Shown: positions 18,680 through 28,926 of the stretch, in pieces | Numbering within the stretch: position 1 is the first letter of the stretch | Layout of the letters: each line of letters begins with the position of its first letter | Assembly (NCBI GenBank): GCA_903927185.1 | Contig: CAIYLW010000032.1 | Coordinates: forward strand, 1 to 64,000 | Length of the DNA: 64,000 nucleotides | Reading direction: 5' to 3' | From: an uncultured Bacteroidota bacterium | Lineage (GTDB): Bacteria; Bacteroidota; Bacteroidia; Chitinophagales; Chitinophagaceae | Notes under the pieces: model-generated | Told to the model about the DNA's origin: nothing | Database searches by the model: none | What the model saw: the letters and a program-made list of their open reading frames with translations, nothing else | Translations under genes and position numbers: made by a program

Positions 18680-19819
18680 ATGAAAAGGAAAGCAGTTTTA
18701 CCAATTTTGATTTTTTTGTTACTTTCTACAGTTAGTGCCCTAGCACAATCAGAAAAAACGGAAGCTGGAATAAAGGCAATCATCCAGCAGTTCAATGCAA
18801 TAGGCATTTCTGTAGCAGTAGTAAAGAATAATAAAATCATTTATACCCATTCATTTGGCTACAAAGATCTAGATAAGAAACAACCTTTAACCGGTGATTG
18901 TCTTTTTCGAATCGCTTCTATATCTAAATCTTTTTCTGCAACATCCATTATGCAATTAGTAGAAAAAGGAAAGGTTTCTTTAGATGATGATGTGAGCAAT
19001 CTAATTGGTTTCACTGTTCGAAATCCGAATTTCCCTCAAACTGTTATTACTCTTAGAACCCTTTTGCAGCATCGCTCTTCGATTAATGATAGTCAGGGAT
19101 ATTTCTCATTAGATAGTATAAATCCTGCAACAAATCCTAATTGGGCGAAATCTTATAATAACTATGAACCAGGAAAAGGGTATATGTATTGTAATATGAA
19201 TTATAATATGACTGGTACCATAATTGAAAACCTTTCAGGAGAGCGTTTTGATAAATATGTAAAAAATCATATACTAGATCCTCTAAAATTGTATGGAGGA
19301 TATTGTGTGGATTCGCTCGATAAAAATAAGTTTGCAACTATATATGAATTCAACGCTGATTCAGCAAAATTCATATCCTCTCCAAATGCGTATGCACCTC
19401 GAAGAGAAGAAATAGCACATTATGAAATGGGTAAGACAACACCTATTTTTTCACCAACTGGAGGTATGAAAATTTCTGCAACAGACTTAGCTAAATATAT
19501 GATAATGCATAGCAAGTTTGGCAGATATAAGGGAACAAAAATTATATCGAAGCATAGCGCTAGAGAAATGCAAACAAAGGTTTCAGATGAAGATGGATAT
19601 GGAATGGCGATTGAAACGCAAGAAAATTTAATAAAAGGGAAAACCATGAAAGGGCATACTGGCTCTGCTTATGGATTGTATAGTGGCATGTTTTTTAATT
19701 CAAAAGAAAAATTCGGGTTTGTGGTCATCACTAATGGCTGTGAGATAAAATTTGAAGATGGATTTAATGCGCTAATTAAAAATACCATCAATTTATTGTA
19801 CGAGAACTTTATATTGTAG
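18680..19819 (+). CDS. exported beta-lactamase-like serine hydrolase (penicillin-binding fold)
   Basis: A 379-residue periplasmic serine hydrolase. The start at 18680 gives a normal signal peptide (KRKAVLP then hydrophobic to AQ); an upstream ATG at 18653 would add nine residues and cannot be excluded. All three class C-type motifs are present: SISK (Ser80, Lys83), YCN (Tyr170, Asn172) and HTG (His326-Gly328). This favours D-alanyl peptidase, esterase or beta-lactamase chemistry on cell-wall or peptide substrates. It is divergent from the GH3 gene and 39 bases upstream of the Nif3-like gene, so it may share a transcript with it. Confidence 0.88.
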   Translation: MKRKAVLPILIFLLLSTVSALAQSEKTEAGIKAIIQQFNAIGISVAVVKNNKIIYTHSFGYKDLDKKQPLTGDCLFRIASISKSFSATSIMQLVEKGKVSLDDDVSNLIGFTVRNPNFPQTVITLRTLLQHRSSINDSQGYFSLDSINPATNPNWAKSYNNYEPGKGYMYCNMNYNMTGTIIENLSGERFDKYVKNHILDPLKLYGGYCVDSLDKNKFATIYEFNADSAKFISSPNAYAPRREEIAHYEMGKTTPIFSPTGGMKISATDLAKYMIMHSKFGRYKGTKIISKHSAREMQTKVSDEDGYGMAIETQENLIKGKTMKGHTGSAYGLYSGMFFNSKEKFGFVVITNGCEIKFEDGFNALIKNTINLLYENFIL

Positions 19820-19858
19820 AATCATTTTACTTCATTTCCATTTATAAATTCTAAAACG

Positions 19859-20785
19859 ATGTTGCCAATTTACATTTCCGAAAATCATCACGAAGGAAGA
19901 AGAAACTTTATTCGTAATACAAGTTTAATACTTGGAGGTTCTATATTTTTGAATCTACCGGGTATTGCTTTTGCTCATAATAATTTCAATCCTTCACAAA
20001 GCTATACTGTTCAAAACATCATCGATTTGATAATAAAGGAAGCCAAACTAACAGCATTTAAAGATACTGTTGACAATATAAAGTTTGGCTCTGCTGATCA
20101 AATCGTTAGTGGAATTGTGAGTACCATGTTTCCAACTATTGCAGTAATTGAAGAAGCAATTCGGTTAAAAGCAAATTTTATTATTGCACACGAACCTACT
20201 TTTTATAGTGCAATAGACAATATGGCTAAACAGGAAACAAATGCAATGATTCAAAAAAAACAGGCATTCCTAAAGGAAAATGGAATAGTCATCTGGCGTT
20301 TTCACGACTATAGTCATTTTATGCAACCCGATATGATTAGTCTTGGTGTAAAGAAAAAAATGGGATGGGAACCTTTTCAAAAAAAGGGTGAGGCGATTTT
20401 AAATATCCCTCCAGTTACATTAGAACAATTAATCCAAGAACTTAAAAAGAACTTATCTATTCAACACCTTCGAGCAATGGGCGATTTGAATCAAAGCTGC
20501 AGTAAAATTGCATTATTGCCAGGTGCTTGGGGCGAACAAGCGCATATTAATAGTATTGAAAAAAACAACCCCGATGTATTGATAATCGGAGAATTAGTAG
20601 AATGGGAAACGGCAGAATATGTTCGGGATGCTAGAAAAATGGGATCTAAAACAGCTTTGATTATTTTGGGCCATTCAGTTAGTGAGGAGCCTGGGATGGA
20701 ATTGTTTGTAGAATGGCTAACGCCGAAATTGCCCGGATTGCCCATTACTCATTTTGCTTCTGGCGACCCTTTTCTTTGGATTTAA
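19859..20785 (+). CDS. Nif3-like dinuclear metal protein with a twin-arginine signal
   Basis: A NIF3/DUF34 family protein of 308 aa. Family residues are IIAHEPTF (about 100-107), HDYSHF and the C-terminal GHSVSEEPGMELF, which hold metal ions in this family. Unusually, the N-terminus has a twin-arginine motif GRRNFIRNTS followed by a hydrophobic stretch to about residue 38, so the folded metalloprotein is probably exported. The usual cytosolic Nif3 proteins are hexamers of unknown or GTP-cyclohydrolase-like activity. It sits between an exported serine hydrolase and an exported GH3 enzyme, consistent with a periplasmic role. Confidence 0.82.
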   Translation: MLPIYISENHHEGRRNFIRNTSLILGGSIFLNLPGIAFAHNNFNPSQSYTVQNIIDLIIKEAKLTAFKDTVDNIKFGSADQIVSGIVSTMFPTIAVIEEAIRLKANFIIAHEPTFYSAIDNMAKQETNAMIQKKQAFLKENGIVIWRFHDYSHFMQPDMISLGVKKKMGWEPFQKKGEAILNIPPVTLEQLIQELKKNLSIQHLRAMGDLNQSCSKIALLPGAWGEQAHINSIEKNNPDVLIIGELVEWETAEYVRDARKMGSKTALIILGHSVSEEPGMELFVEWLTPKLPGLPITHFASGDPFLWI

Positions 20786-20815
20786 CTATAAAGTATTAAA
20801 ATTATATATTACTTT

Positions 20816-20833
20816 GCGTCAGAATGACACAAA
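20816..20833. promoter_or_regulatory. GTCA-N3-TGAC element upstream of GH3
   Basis: Sequence GCGTCAGAATGACACAAA contains the palindrome GTCAGAATGAC and lies 26 bases upstream of the GH3 start at 20859. A copy with one mismatch lies upstream of the exported isomerase-like gene (31009-31026). A shared operator is possible, though a chance match cannot be excluded. Confidence 0.35.
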
Positions 20834-20858
20834 CATATAAAAGTTAATACCGATTGCA

Positions 20859-23237
20859 ATGAAAAAAAATTTCTCCACAATGGCTGGAATGTTTGGTTTG
20901 CTATTATTAGCATCCCTTGCTTTTAGCCAACAAACACTTCAACAACTTGGAAAAAGTTCTGTTCAGGATGTTGTGAAAGCAATGACTCTTCAAGAAAAAG
21001 TAGACTTAGTAATTGGCCAGGGAATGTTCTTGCCAGGTATGTCTTTCCCAGGAATGGGTGGTGGTTCTGAGCCTACTGCTGCTCAAAAAAGAGTATTAGG
21101 GGCAGCTGGTACAACTGTAGCCATTCCTCGTTTGGGGATACCCGCTATTGTATTATGTGATGGACCTGCCGGCACACACGCTTTTAATAGTGGTAAAAGC
21201 CGAATTTATTATGCAACTGCATGGCCTACTGGAACTTTGTTAGCATCAAGTTGGGATACTGCAGTACTTTATAAAGTGGGTAATGCATATGGTAAAGAAG
21301 CAAAAGATTTTGGTATCGATGTAATACTTGGACCAGGTATGAATATTCATCGGAACCCATTGGGAGGAAGAAACTTTGAATATTATTCTGAAGATCCTTT
21401 GATCACTGGAAATATGGCTTCTGCAATTATTAATGGAATACAGGCTAATGGCATTGGAGTATCTGCAAAACATTTCTTTGCAAACAATAACGAAACAAAC
21501 AGAAATACAGTAAATGTTATCATGAGCGAAAGAGCTATGAGAGAGATTTACTTGAAAGGCTGGCAGATCATGGTGAAGCAATCAAATCCTTGGACTATCA
21601 TGAGTTCCTACAATTTAGTAAACGGGCCTTATACTTCTGAAAATCCTGAATTGCTGAATACCATTTTACGCGAAGATTTAGGTTTTAAAGGAATGATTGT
21701 TACAGATTGGTTTAGCGGTAAAAATGTGGTAGCACAACAGAAAGCCGGTAACCATTTAATTATGCCCGGAACCTCTCAACAGAAGACTGCCATTTTAAAT
21801 GCAGTTAAAAAAGGAGAATTGGATGAGAAAATTTTGGATCAAAATGTTACAGAGATTTTAAACCTTATCTTAATTACACCTACTTTCAAAGGATATAAAA
21901 TTACCGACGCACCTCCATTAAAAGAGAATGCACAAATTTCTCGATGGGCTGCATCAGAAAGTATGGTATTGTTGAAAAACGATTCAAAAGTATTACCTAT
22001 TGAAAAAGGAAATGCAGTTGCAGTTTTTGGGAACAACGCACTTGATCTTATTGCTGGTGGCACTGGAAGTGGTGATGTTAATAGAATGTATACTGTTCCA
22101 TTAACAGACGGATTATTTCATGCGGGCTATTCTTTAAATGCAAATGTTTTTAGCGCATATAACGACTATGTTGCTGCCGAACTAGCAAAGAAGCCAAAAA
22201 GATCTTTGATGGAAGAAATGATGAGCCCTACAATTCCAATTGCGGAGATGACAGTTTCAAATGATTTGATTCAAAAAGCTGCTATGCAATCATCTATTGC
22301 CATCATTTCAATCGGCCGTAATGCTGGTGAGGGTAATGATCGTAAAGTAGTTGATGATTATTCATTAACTGAGAAAGAAGTATCATTAATTAAAAATGTA
22401 TCTGCTGCTTTTCATGCAAATAATAAGAAGGTGGTTGTTGTATTGAATATCGGAGGAGTTGTGGATGTGGCTAAATGGCGTAATGAAGCAGATGGTATTT
22501 TGCTGGCATGGCAACCAGGTTTAGAAGGTGGTAATGCAATGGCAGATATCATTTCCGGTAAAGTAAATCCATCTGGTAAATTGAGTACCACTTTTCCACT
22601 TAGCTACGATGATGAAATTTCTGCAAAAAATTTCCCGGGTCGCGTTATTCCAGGAACAGAAAAGCCAGCTTTGTTCGGACAAAAAGCGGTAGATGCAGAA
22701 GCGATTTATGAAGAAGGAATTTATGTAGGCTACCGTTACTATAGCAGCTTCGGTAAGAAAACTGCGTACCCTTTTGGATACGGACTTTCTTACACACAAT
22801 TCAAATTCAGTGATCTTAGTTTAAGTGCTCCTATTTTAAATGGAGCTATTCAGGCTAGTGTAACTATAACTAATACAGGAACAGTTGCTGGTAAAGAAGT
22901 GGCTGAATTATATATCAGTGCTCCTACAAATAAATTAGACAAACCTATTGCAGAGCTAAAAGCATTTGCAAAAACAGGTTTATTAGCTCCTGGAGCTTCT
23001 CAAACAATTAATTTCACAATTACTGCTGCAGATTTAGCTTCTTTTCAAACTGCAAGTACTTCATGGATTGCCGATGCCGGCGACTATACTGTGAAAATTG
23101 GAACCGCTGAAGAAACTTTTGCTTCTGCAGGTTTTAAACTTGCAAAAGAAGTGGTTGTTGAAAAAGTGCATAAGGTAGTTGTGCCAAATATTGCTATCAA
23201 CGAATTGAAAAATGTTGTTGCAAAACCTAAAAAGTAG
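20859..23237 (+). CDS. glycoside hydrolase family 3 beta-glucosidase-like enzyme, 792 aa
   Basis: An exported GH3 enzyme (signal peptide residues 1-24). It has the three-domain layout of beta-glucosidases: barrel (about 30-345) with LCDGPAG, RNFEYYSEDP, KHFFANN and the nucleophile VTDW (Asp283); alpha/beta sandwich (about 365-630) with GEGNDRK, where the glutamate fits the acid/base position; and a fibronectin type III-like domain (about 660-750). The last 40 residues are Val/Lys-rich with no clear sorting signal. A hairpin at 23261-23290 ends the transcript. Beta-glucoside or beta-xyloside substrates are expected for this architecture. Confidence 0.92.
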   Translation: MKKNFSTMAGMFGLLLLASLAFSQQTLQQLGKSSVQDVVKAMTLQEKVDLVIGQGMFLPGMSFPGMGGGSEPTAAQKRVLGAAGTTVAIPRLGIPAIVLCDGPAGTHAFNSGKSRIYYATAWPTGTLLASSWDTAVLYKVGNAYGKEAKDFGIDVILGPGMNIHRNPLGGRNFEYYSEDPLITGNMASAIINGIQANGIGVSAKHFFANNNETNRNTVNVIMSERAMREIYLKGWQIMVKQSNPWTIMSSYNLVNGPYTSENPELLNTILREDLGFKGMIVTDWFSGKNVVAQQKAGNHLIMPGTSQQKTAILNAVKKGELDEKILDQNVTEILNLILITPTFKGYKITDAPPLKENAQISRWAASESMVLLKNDSKVLPIEKGNAVAVFGNNALDLIAGGTGSGDVNRMYTVPLTDGLFHAGYSLNANVFSAYNDYVAAELAKKPKRSLMEEMMSPTIPIAEMTVSNDLIQKAAMQSSIAIISIGRNAGEGNDRKVVDDYSLTEKEVSLIKNVSAAFHANNKKVVVVLNIGGVVDVAKWRNEADGILLAWQPGLEGGNAMADIISGKVNPSGKLSTTFPLSYDDEISAKNFPGRVIPGTEKPALFGQKAVDAEAIYEEGIYVGYRYYSSFGKKTAYPFGYGLSYTQFKFSDLSLSAPILNGAIQASVTITNTGTVAGKEVAELYISAPTNKLDKPIAELKAFAKTGLLAPGASQTINFTITAADLASFQTASTSWIADAGDYTVKIGTAEETFASAGFKLAKEVVVEKVHKVVVPNIAINELKNVVAKPKK

Positions 23238-23260
23238 TTCATAGATGGTACAGATAAATA

Positions 23261-23290
23261 AAAGGGTCCTCAATGTTGAGGACCCTTTTT
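23261..23290. terminator. bidirectional terminator between GH3 and aldo/keto reductase
   Basis: A perfect inverted repeat, AAAGGGTCCTCAA with its complement, ends in a T run and sits between the convergent stops at 23237 and 23310. It can serve both strands. Confidence 0.9.
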
Positions 23291-23309
23291 AAATAGAATG
23301 TCACAATCG

Positions 23310-24332
<1,023 letters not shown>

Positions 24333-24386
24333 TTATATGTTGCCGACCTAACTAATTAACTAAAACCAAATAAGTATTTACTAAAA

Positions 24387-25286
24387 TCAAATATTCCTAA
24401 ATTTCAAAGGACTAGTTTGTGTATGTTTCTTAAAAAAATTATTGAAGTGTGTTACTTCTGTAAAACCAAGAGCATAAGCAATTTCAGAAACAGACCATGC
24501 ACTATGTTTTATAAGAATTTTTGATTCCTGCAAAATTCGTTCTGCAATTATTTGGGAGGTTGTTTTTTCTGTAGTGTCTTTTACGGAACGATTTAAATGA
24601 TTTACATGCACGTTTAATTGACTAGCAAAATCAGATGCAGTTCTGAATTGTATTTTTGGGTGAACTTCGTCGATTGGGAATTGTCTTTCGAGTAATTCTA
24701 AAAATAAGGTGGAGATCCTTTGTGAAGCGTTAATCTGTTGCTTGTCGAAATTTGAATTTGGCTCCATCTTTATAGCAAAATGTAGCAATTCAAAAACTAT
24801 ATTTCTTAAAACATCATACTTATGAACGTATTCAGAATTTATTTCTTCGAAAATACGTTCAAATATTGCTGCTATTTTTTCGGCCTGTTCGTCTGTTAAT
24901 TCAAATAAGTGTGTTCCATTTGGTTGGAAAACAGAATATTGACTCAAGTTGCCAAATTGATGAAAAAAATGTTGATTAAAAATACAGAAAGCACCAGATC
25001 TTATATTATCTAAGTGCTCCCATTTATAGGGTATATGAGGATTGGAAAATGACAAAGCCTGCTTTTTAACTTCCAATACTTTGTCGGCATAATAAACTTT
25101 ACTGTTGCCTTCTACTAATGTTATTTTATAAAAATCTCTGCGTTTATATGGAACGGGTTGGGCTTTATCACCCGGCAATGGCTCTAGTCTAAATACGTTG
25201 AAGTGCCCGATTTGATTTTTTAAATTTTCGGGCATCCAATCGAATTTTCTTTTATAAAAATCCTCGAAGGTTTCAACTTTATACAT
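24387..25286 (-). CDS. AraC-family transcriptional regulator
   Basis: A 299-residue regulator. The N-terminal part (to about 180) is a cupin-like ligand domain starting YKVETFEDFYKR, and the C-terminal 100 residues hold two helix-turn-helix motifs, with the signature SVSEIAYALGFTEVTHFNNF and FKKHTQTSPLKFR at the end. It probably controls the aldo/keto reductase gene immediately downstream. The cupin sensor lacks an obvious metal site, so the signal is unknown. Confidence 0.9.
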   Translation of the reverse strand: MYKVETFEDFYKRKFDWMPENLKNQIGHFNVFRLEPLPGDKAQPVPYKRRDFYKITLVEGNSKVYYADKVLEVKKQALSFSNPHIPYKWEHLDNIRSGAFCIFNQHFFHQFGNLSQYSVFQPNGTHLFELTDEQAEKIAAIFERIFEEINSEYVHKYDVLRNIVFELLHFAIKMEPNSNFDKQQINASQRISTLFLELLERQFPIDEVHPKIQFRTASDFASQLNVHVNHLNRSVKDTTEKTTSQIIAERILQESKILIKHSAWSVSEIAYALGFTEVTHFNNFFKKHTQTSPLKFRNI

Positions 25287-25397
25287 CTACAAAAATTTAT
25301 TCCACAAAGGAACTGCCTTTTCTACTATTATTTGAACGCTTATCAAATTGATTGTTACAATTATCAAATAATTATCAATATGGGGGTAGCTATCTTG

Positions 25398-26129
25398 TTA
25401 GAATGGAACATTGACCCCGAAGTTCCAGATGAAGGAATTCTTGGGAGTTACTACAATGGGGATGGAAGTTTGTAGAAAGAAATTGAATTTCCAATTAGTC
25501 ATTTGAAAGTTGGATGTTTGGGAAGCAAAGAAGCCCTCCAAAGCTTCTGCATCGTATAAATAAAAAACACTAGGCCTAAATGCAATTAATGCATTGGCTC
25601 CTAATTTCAAGTTTTCCATTGCAAAAACTAAGTTTAAGAATTCTTCTCTTTTAACTCCTACTTGATCTAGACGGAAGCTTCGCCAAAAATTCAATTGTAT
25701 TTTTCTATTATAGGTTATTCTATATTCTCCATTCAGCTCATTAGCCACATATCTTTGTAGTTGAAATTGCTCGTCATTATTCAAAACAGGGTTTCTTTGC
25801 AAAAAGAAAAAATTTGGATTAATTGCCAACCCTAGTGTTAGGTTCTTATTATCAATAAAATTGTAACCCAATCTTGTATTAAATATCCACGGTTTCGCAT
25901 CCAATCCGAAGTAGAATTCCGGATTAAAATAAAATTTCCCCTTTTTGATTAATGCTGATCCGATGATAGCAGGTCTGCCCAAAGCAAAAATGGGTGCAGG
26001 TGCAATACCATTATTAGTTACTTGTATAAATCCGCTTACATTGATTGGAGTATTCGTATTTTCTTTTTGAGCATATAATAATTGAGTGTAGAAAATGGCT
26101 ATTAAAACAATCGGCGTACATCTTTTCAA
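25398..26129 (-). CDS. exported beta-barrel-like outer-membrane protein, 243 aa
   Basis: A signal peptide (residues 1-20, ending LLYAQ) is followed by alternating hydrophobic strands with many aromatic residues, such as FYFNPEFYFGL and WKFNFFLQTSIP, and a C-terminal WNFGVNVPF ending in phenylalanine, all typical of small outer-membrane barrels. I do not recognise a named family. It is the last minus-strand gene behind arsC, 88 bases away, so it could belong to the arsenic unit as a porin-like component, but that is only positional. Confidence 0.75.
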   Translation of the reverse strand: MKRCTPIVLIAIFYTQLLYAQKENTNTPINVSGFIQVTNNGIAPAPIFALGRPAIIGSALIKKGKFYFNPEFYFGLDAKPWIFNTRLGYNFIDNKNLTLGLAINPNFFFLQRNPVLNNDEQFQLQRYVANELNGEYRITYNRKIQLNFWRSFRLDQVGVKREEFLNLVFAMENLKLGANALIAFRPSVFYLYDAEALEGFFASQTSNFQMTNWKFNFFLQTSIPIVVTPKNSFIWNFGVNVPF

Positions 26130-26217
26130 ATTAGAAGATTGAAATATTATTTAATCGATTCAAAAAATTCGAATTTAAATCAATTAATTGAAAACTAATT
26201 CAGTAAAAGAATTTAAG

Positions 26218-26631
26218 TTAAAAATGGGTGTTTATGAAATCTTCGCAATATTTTTTTATAAGTTCTCTGACTCTTGCAAATTCAGCTTTAATTTCAGATT
26301 CTGTTCCAGTAGCCTTTGCAGGATCTGGAAAATTATAATGAAATATTTCGGCCCTACTTGGAAAATAAGGACATCTTTCTTTTGCATTATCACAAACAGT
26401 GATTATGTAATCAAAATCTATTCCTTGGTACTCTAATACATTATTCGAAGTGTGTTTTGAAATATCAATACTATCTTCAAGCATAGTTGTGATAGCTTTT
26501 GGATTCACTCCATGCGTTTCAACACCAGCACTATAAATCTGAGCCCTGTCTCCCACAAATTTTTGTAAATAGCCATGTGCAATTTGACTACGGCAACTAT
26601 TGCCAGTACATAACACTAAAATTTTTTTCAT
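26218..26631 (-). CDS. arsC: arsenate reductase, low-molecular-weight phosphatase type (thioredoxin-coupled)
   Basis: Reduces arsenate to arsenite in the cytoplasm. The protein of 137 aa has the phosphatase loop CTGNSCR (Cys8 to Arg14), the cysteine pair Cys80 and Cys87 that carries the disulfide cascade in the Staphylococcus-type enzyme, and the general acid Asp103 in FPDPAKATG. All residues needed for the thioredoxin-linked mechanism are present. It is encoded 19 bases after arsM on the same strand and the whole group lies behind arsR, so repression by ArsR is expected. No arsenite pump is in the group. Confidence 0.93.
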   Translation of the reverse strand: MKKILVLCTGNSCRSQIAHGYLQKFVGDRAQIYSAGVETHGVNPKAITTMLEDSIDISKHTSNNVLEYQGIDFDYIITVCDNAKERCPYFPSRAEIFHYNFPDPAKATGTESEIKAEFARVRELIKKYCEDFINTHF

Positions 26632-26650
26632 TTTTTTCTATTTATTAAAA

Positions 26651-27502
26651 TTAACAGCAGTTTGTTCCAGGTGCGCAGCAAGATTGGATTTCATTTAACG
26701 GTTTTTGTGCAAATACAGTGATGCTGAATATTCCAGTATTGCCAGATTTTAATAATTCAATTTTTTCTGGACTCAAGTAATTCTTTAAAATATCATCCGG
26801 AATTACGATTGTTTTTTCTTTTTGGATGGTAATATTTTCAAAACCATTCGCTTTAATTAATTCGAGGTAAACCTCCTTTTGAATGGCACCAGCCACACAA
26901 CCTGCATACATTTCTGCATCTTTTCTTAAGCCTTCTGGCAGGGCACCTAAAAGAACAACATCACTAATACTAAAGTGACCACCAGGCTTTAATGCTCGAT
27001 ATATTTCTTTAAAAACGCCATCTTTATTTGGAACTAAATTCAAAACACAATTACTTACTATTACATCTGCAACATTAGATGTAATGGGCATATGCTCTAT
27101 GTCGCCTTGTCTGAATTCTACATTGTTAAATCCTCGTACCTCAGCATTAGTTCTAGCTCTGTCGATCATGGCGTTAGTAAAATCAATTCCAATTACCTTT
27201 CCTGATTCACCTGTTTCGTGTCTTGCAATGAAGCAATCATTACCTGCGCCACTTCCTAGATCAACTACCACATCCCCTTTTTTAATTTTTGCAAATTGGG
27301 TAGGCAAGCCGCAGCCCAGACCAAGGTCTGCATCTGAGTTATATCCTTCCAAATTTGTATAGTCGTCGCTCATAATATTGTATACTTCCGTAGAGCATCC
27401 GCCTGCACCACAGCAGGAAGACATATTGGTTTCTTTGTCTTGTAAGGCAATTTCGCTGTATTTCTGCCTTACTATTTCTTTTAGTTGTTCATCAGTTTGC
27501 AT
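26651..27502 (-). CDS. arsM: arsenite S-adenosylmethionine methyltransferase
   Basis: Methylates arsenite with SAM, giving volatile or less retained methylarsenicals. I take the ATG at 27502 (283 aa) because the family sequence begins there; the frame extends 23 hydrophobic residues further upstream, which would look like a false leader. Signatures: SSCCGAGGCS near the N-terminus, GLGCGLPT, the SAM loop DLGSGAGND, SNCVLNLVPNK and YAGCVAGA, which supply the three conserved arsenic-binding cysteines, and a CCAPGTNCC tail. It is followed by arsC after 19 bases. Confidence 0.93.
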   Translation of the reverse strand: MQTDEQLKEIVRQKYSEIALQDKETNMSSCCGAGGCSTEVYNIMSDDYTNLEGYNSDADLGLGCGLPTQFAKIKKGDVVVDLGSGAGNDCFIARHETGESGKVIGIDFTNAMIDRARTNAEVRGFNNVEFRQGDIEHMPITSNVADVIVSNCVLNLVPNKDGVFKEIYRALKPGGHFSISDVVLLGALPEGLRKDAEMYAGCVAGAIQKEVYLELIKANGFENITIQKEKTIVIPDDILKNYLSPEKIELLKSGNTGIFSITVFAQKPLNEIQSCCAPGTNCC

Positions 27503-27561
27503 AGTATATATTTTAAGTTGTTTATAATATCGTAATAAGACGATAATAGAATCAAAAAAAA

Positions 27562-27900
27562 TCAACAGCACTTTCTCTTTGAAGTCAACAAAGTTTGAAA
27601 TAACTCACCCATTTGTGACATTGCTTTTTTCCATTCTTTTTCGTCGATACAATAGCATACGGAAGCCCCTTCTATATCACCTTTGATCAAGCCCGCTTCT
27701 TTTAGTTTTATCAAATGTTGAGAAACGGTGCTTTGCGAAAGTGGTAATTCATCAACTATATCACCGCAAATACAAGCTTGCTTTTTTACTAACAAATTCA
27801 ATATAGCAATGCGTGCAGGGTGAGATAATGCCTTAGCATAATTAGCTAGGGCAATTTCCTTTTCAGTGTATTCAGATGTTTTACTTGCTCCCATATTCAT
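27562..27900 (-). CDS. arsR: ArsR-family metalloregulator
   Basis: A winged-helix repressor of 112 aa (start at 27900; a second ATG two codons later and a longer frame to 27945 overlapping the AraC stop are alternatives). The recognition helix reads [17 protein letters not shown] pair ([10 protein letters not shown]) sits at the position of the arsenite-binding cysteines of the alpha3 helix, and the C-terminus ends KRKCC. It heads arsM-arsC and probably represses them until arsenite binds. Confidence 0.92.
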   Translation of the reverse strand: MNMGASKTSEYTEKEIALANYAKALSHPARIAILNLLVKKQACICGDIVDELPLSQSTVSQHLIKLKEAGLIKGDIEGASVCYCIDEKEWKKAMSQMGELFQTLLTSKRKCC

Positions 27901-27941
27901 CGTAAAAATACGATGAATAGTTAAATTGCCAAATATTTTTT

Positions 27942-28796
27942 TCAAGTGTGATTTATAACACCTCTTTTCTTAAAAATTGATGGACTTTCGCCGGTTATTT
28001 TCTTAAAAGCTCTATTAAAATAAGATAGGTTTTCAAAACCTGAATTAAAACAAGCTTCGCTTACATTTTTATCTTGCAACAATAATTTTTTAGCGTAAGT
28101 AATTCTGTATTGATTAACAAAGTCTGTATAGGTGAGTTTGGTTGCCTTTTTAAAGTATCTGCAAAATGCAGGAACTGAAAGATTCACTTTACTTGCAATG
28201 GCATTGGTATTAATTTTCTCCTTAAAATTTTCATCTACAAATTTGTAGATCTGAAGAATCCGATCTTGTTCTTTGATAATTGACTTATTCGATAGTGGGC
28301 GAGTTTCTAGTTTAATATATTCATTACTGTTGGCAAGCAATTGGAAAATGCTAAGCAATTCAAAAAACTGATCGAATTTATTAAGAGAACTAAGATTTTT
28401 TAAACGCTCACCTACCATCAATTTGGTCGTACCAGTAAATGCAATCCCTGTTTTTGCTCTTTCAAATAAACCAATGATCTCGGTTAATTCTGGAAAAGTG
28501 TCTAACCCATTTCGAAAAAAGTTTTCTCTTAATTGTATTACTACCGTCTCAACTCTAGTCTTAATACCATAATCGAAATTCAGATGTGGTATGTATGAGC
28601 CAATTAATGCTAAATCACTTCCTTCATAAGTTGAAATATGATCCCCTATATGCCGAATTCCCTTCTCAGCTTCCACAAAAACAATTTCAATTTCAGGGTG
28701 AAAATGCCAATAAAAAATATTGTTCAAATTAGGAGTCAATAAAATTTTAAATGAACTCCCTGAGTCTGGCTTAATAGATTCGAATTGTAGTTTCAT
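27942..28796 (-). CDS. AraC-family regulator with N-terminal cupin
   Basis: A 284-residue regulator. The N-terminal cupin holds [12 protein letters not shown] (from about residue 31) and the C-terminal domain has the two helix-turn-helix segments, with [19 protein letters not shown] and [14 protein letters not shown]. It lies directly upstream of arsR, and a longer arsR frame would overlap its stop by four bases. An arsenic-related role is not established; it may control a carbohydrate gene such as the divergent PhyH dioxygenase at 28927. Confidence 0.9.
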   Translation of the reverse strand: MKLQFESIKPDSGSSFKILLTPNLNNIFYWHFHPEIEIVFVEAEKGIRHIGDHISTYEGSDLALIGSYIPHLNFDYGIKTRVETVVIQLRENFFRNGLDTFPELTEIIGLFERAKTGIAFTGTTKLMVGERLKNLSSLNKFDQFFELLSIFQLLANSNEYIKLETRPLSNKSIIKEQDRILQIYKFVDENFKEKINTNAIASKVNLSVPAFCRYFKKATKLTYTDFVNQYRITYAKKLLLQDKNVSEACFNSGFENLSYFNRAFKKITGESPSIFKKRGVINHT

Positions 28797-28926
28797 TGGT
28801 ACTAAAATAACGAAATTGATAAAAATTGGATATAAAAAATATCAATACAGTTCAAATTATAGTCAATTTAGTTATTTTTTTAACTACCGTCTTTGTTGAT
28901 TTTTGATCTACATAAAAACCCACATT

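Noticed and set aside
27503..27571. A longer arsM start giving 23 extra hydrophobic residues.
   Set aside because: The family homology begins at the internal ATG, and the extra part looks like untranslated leader.
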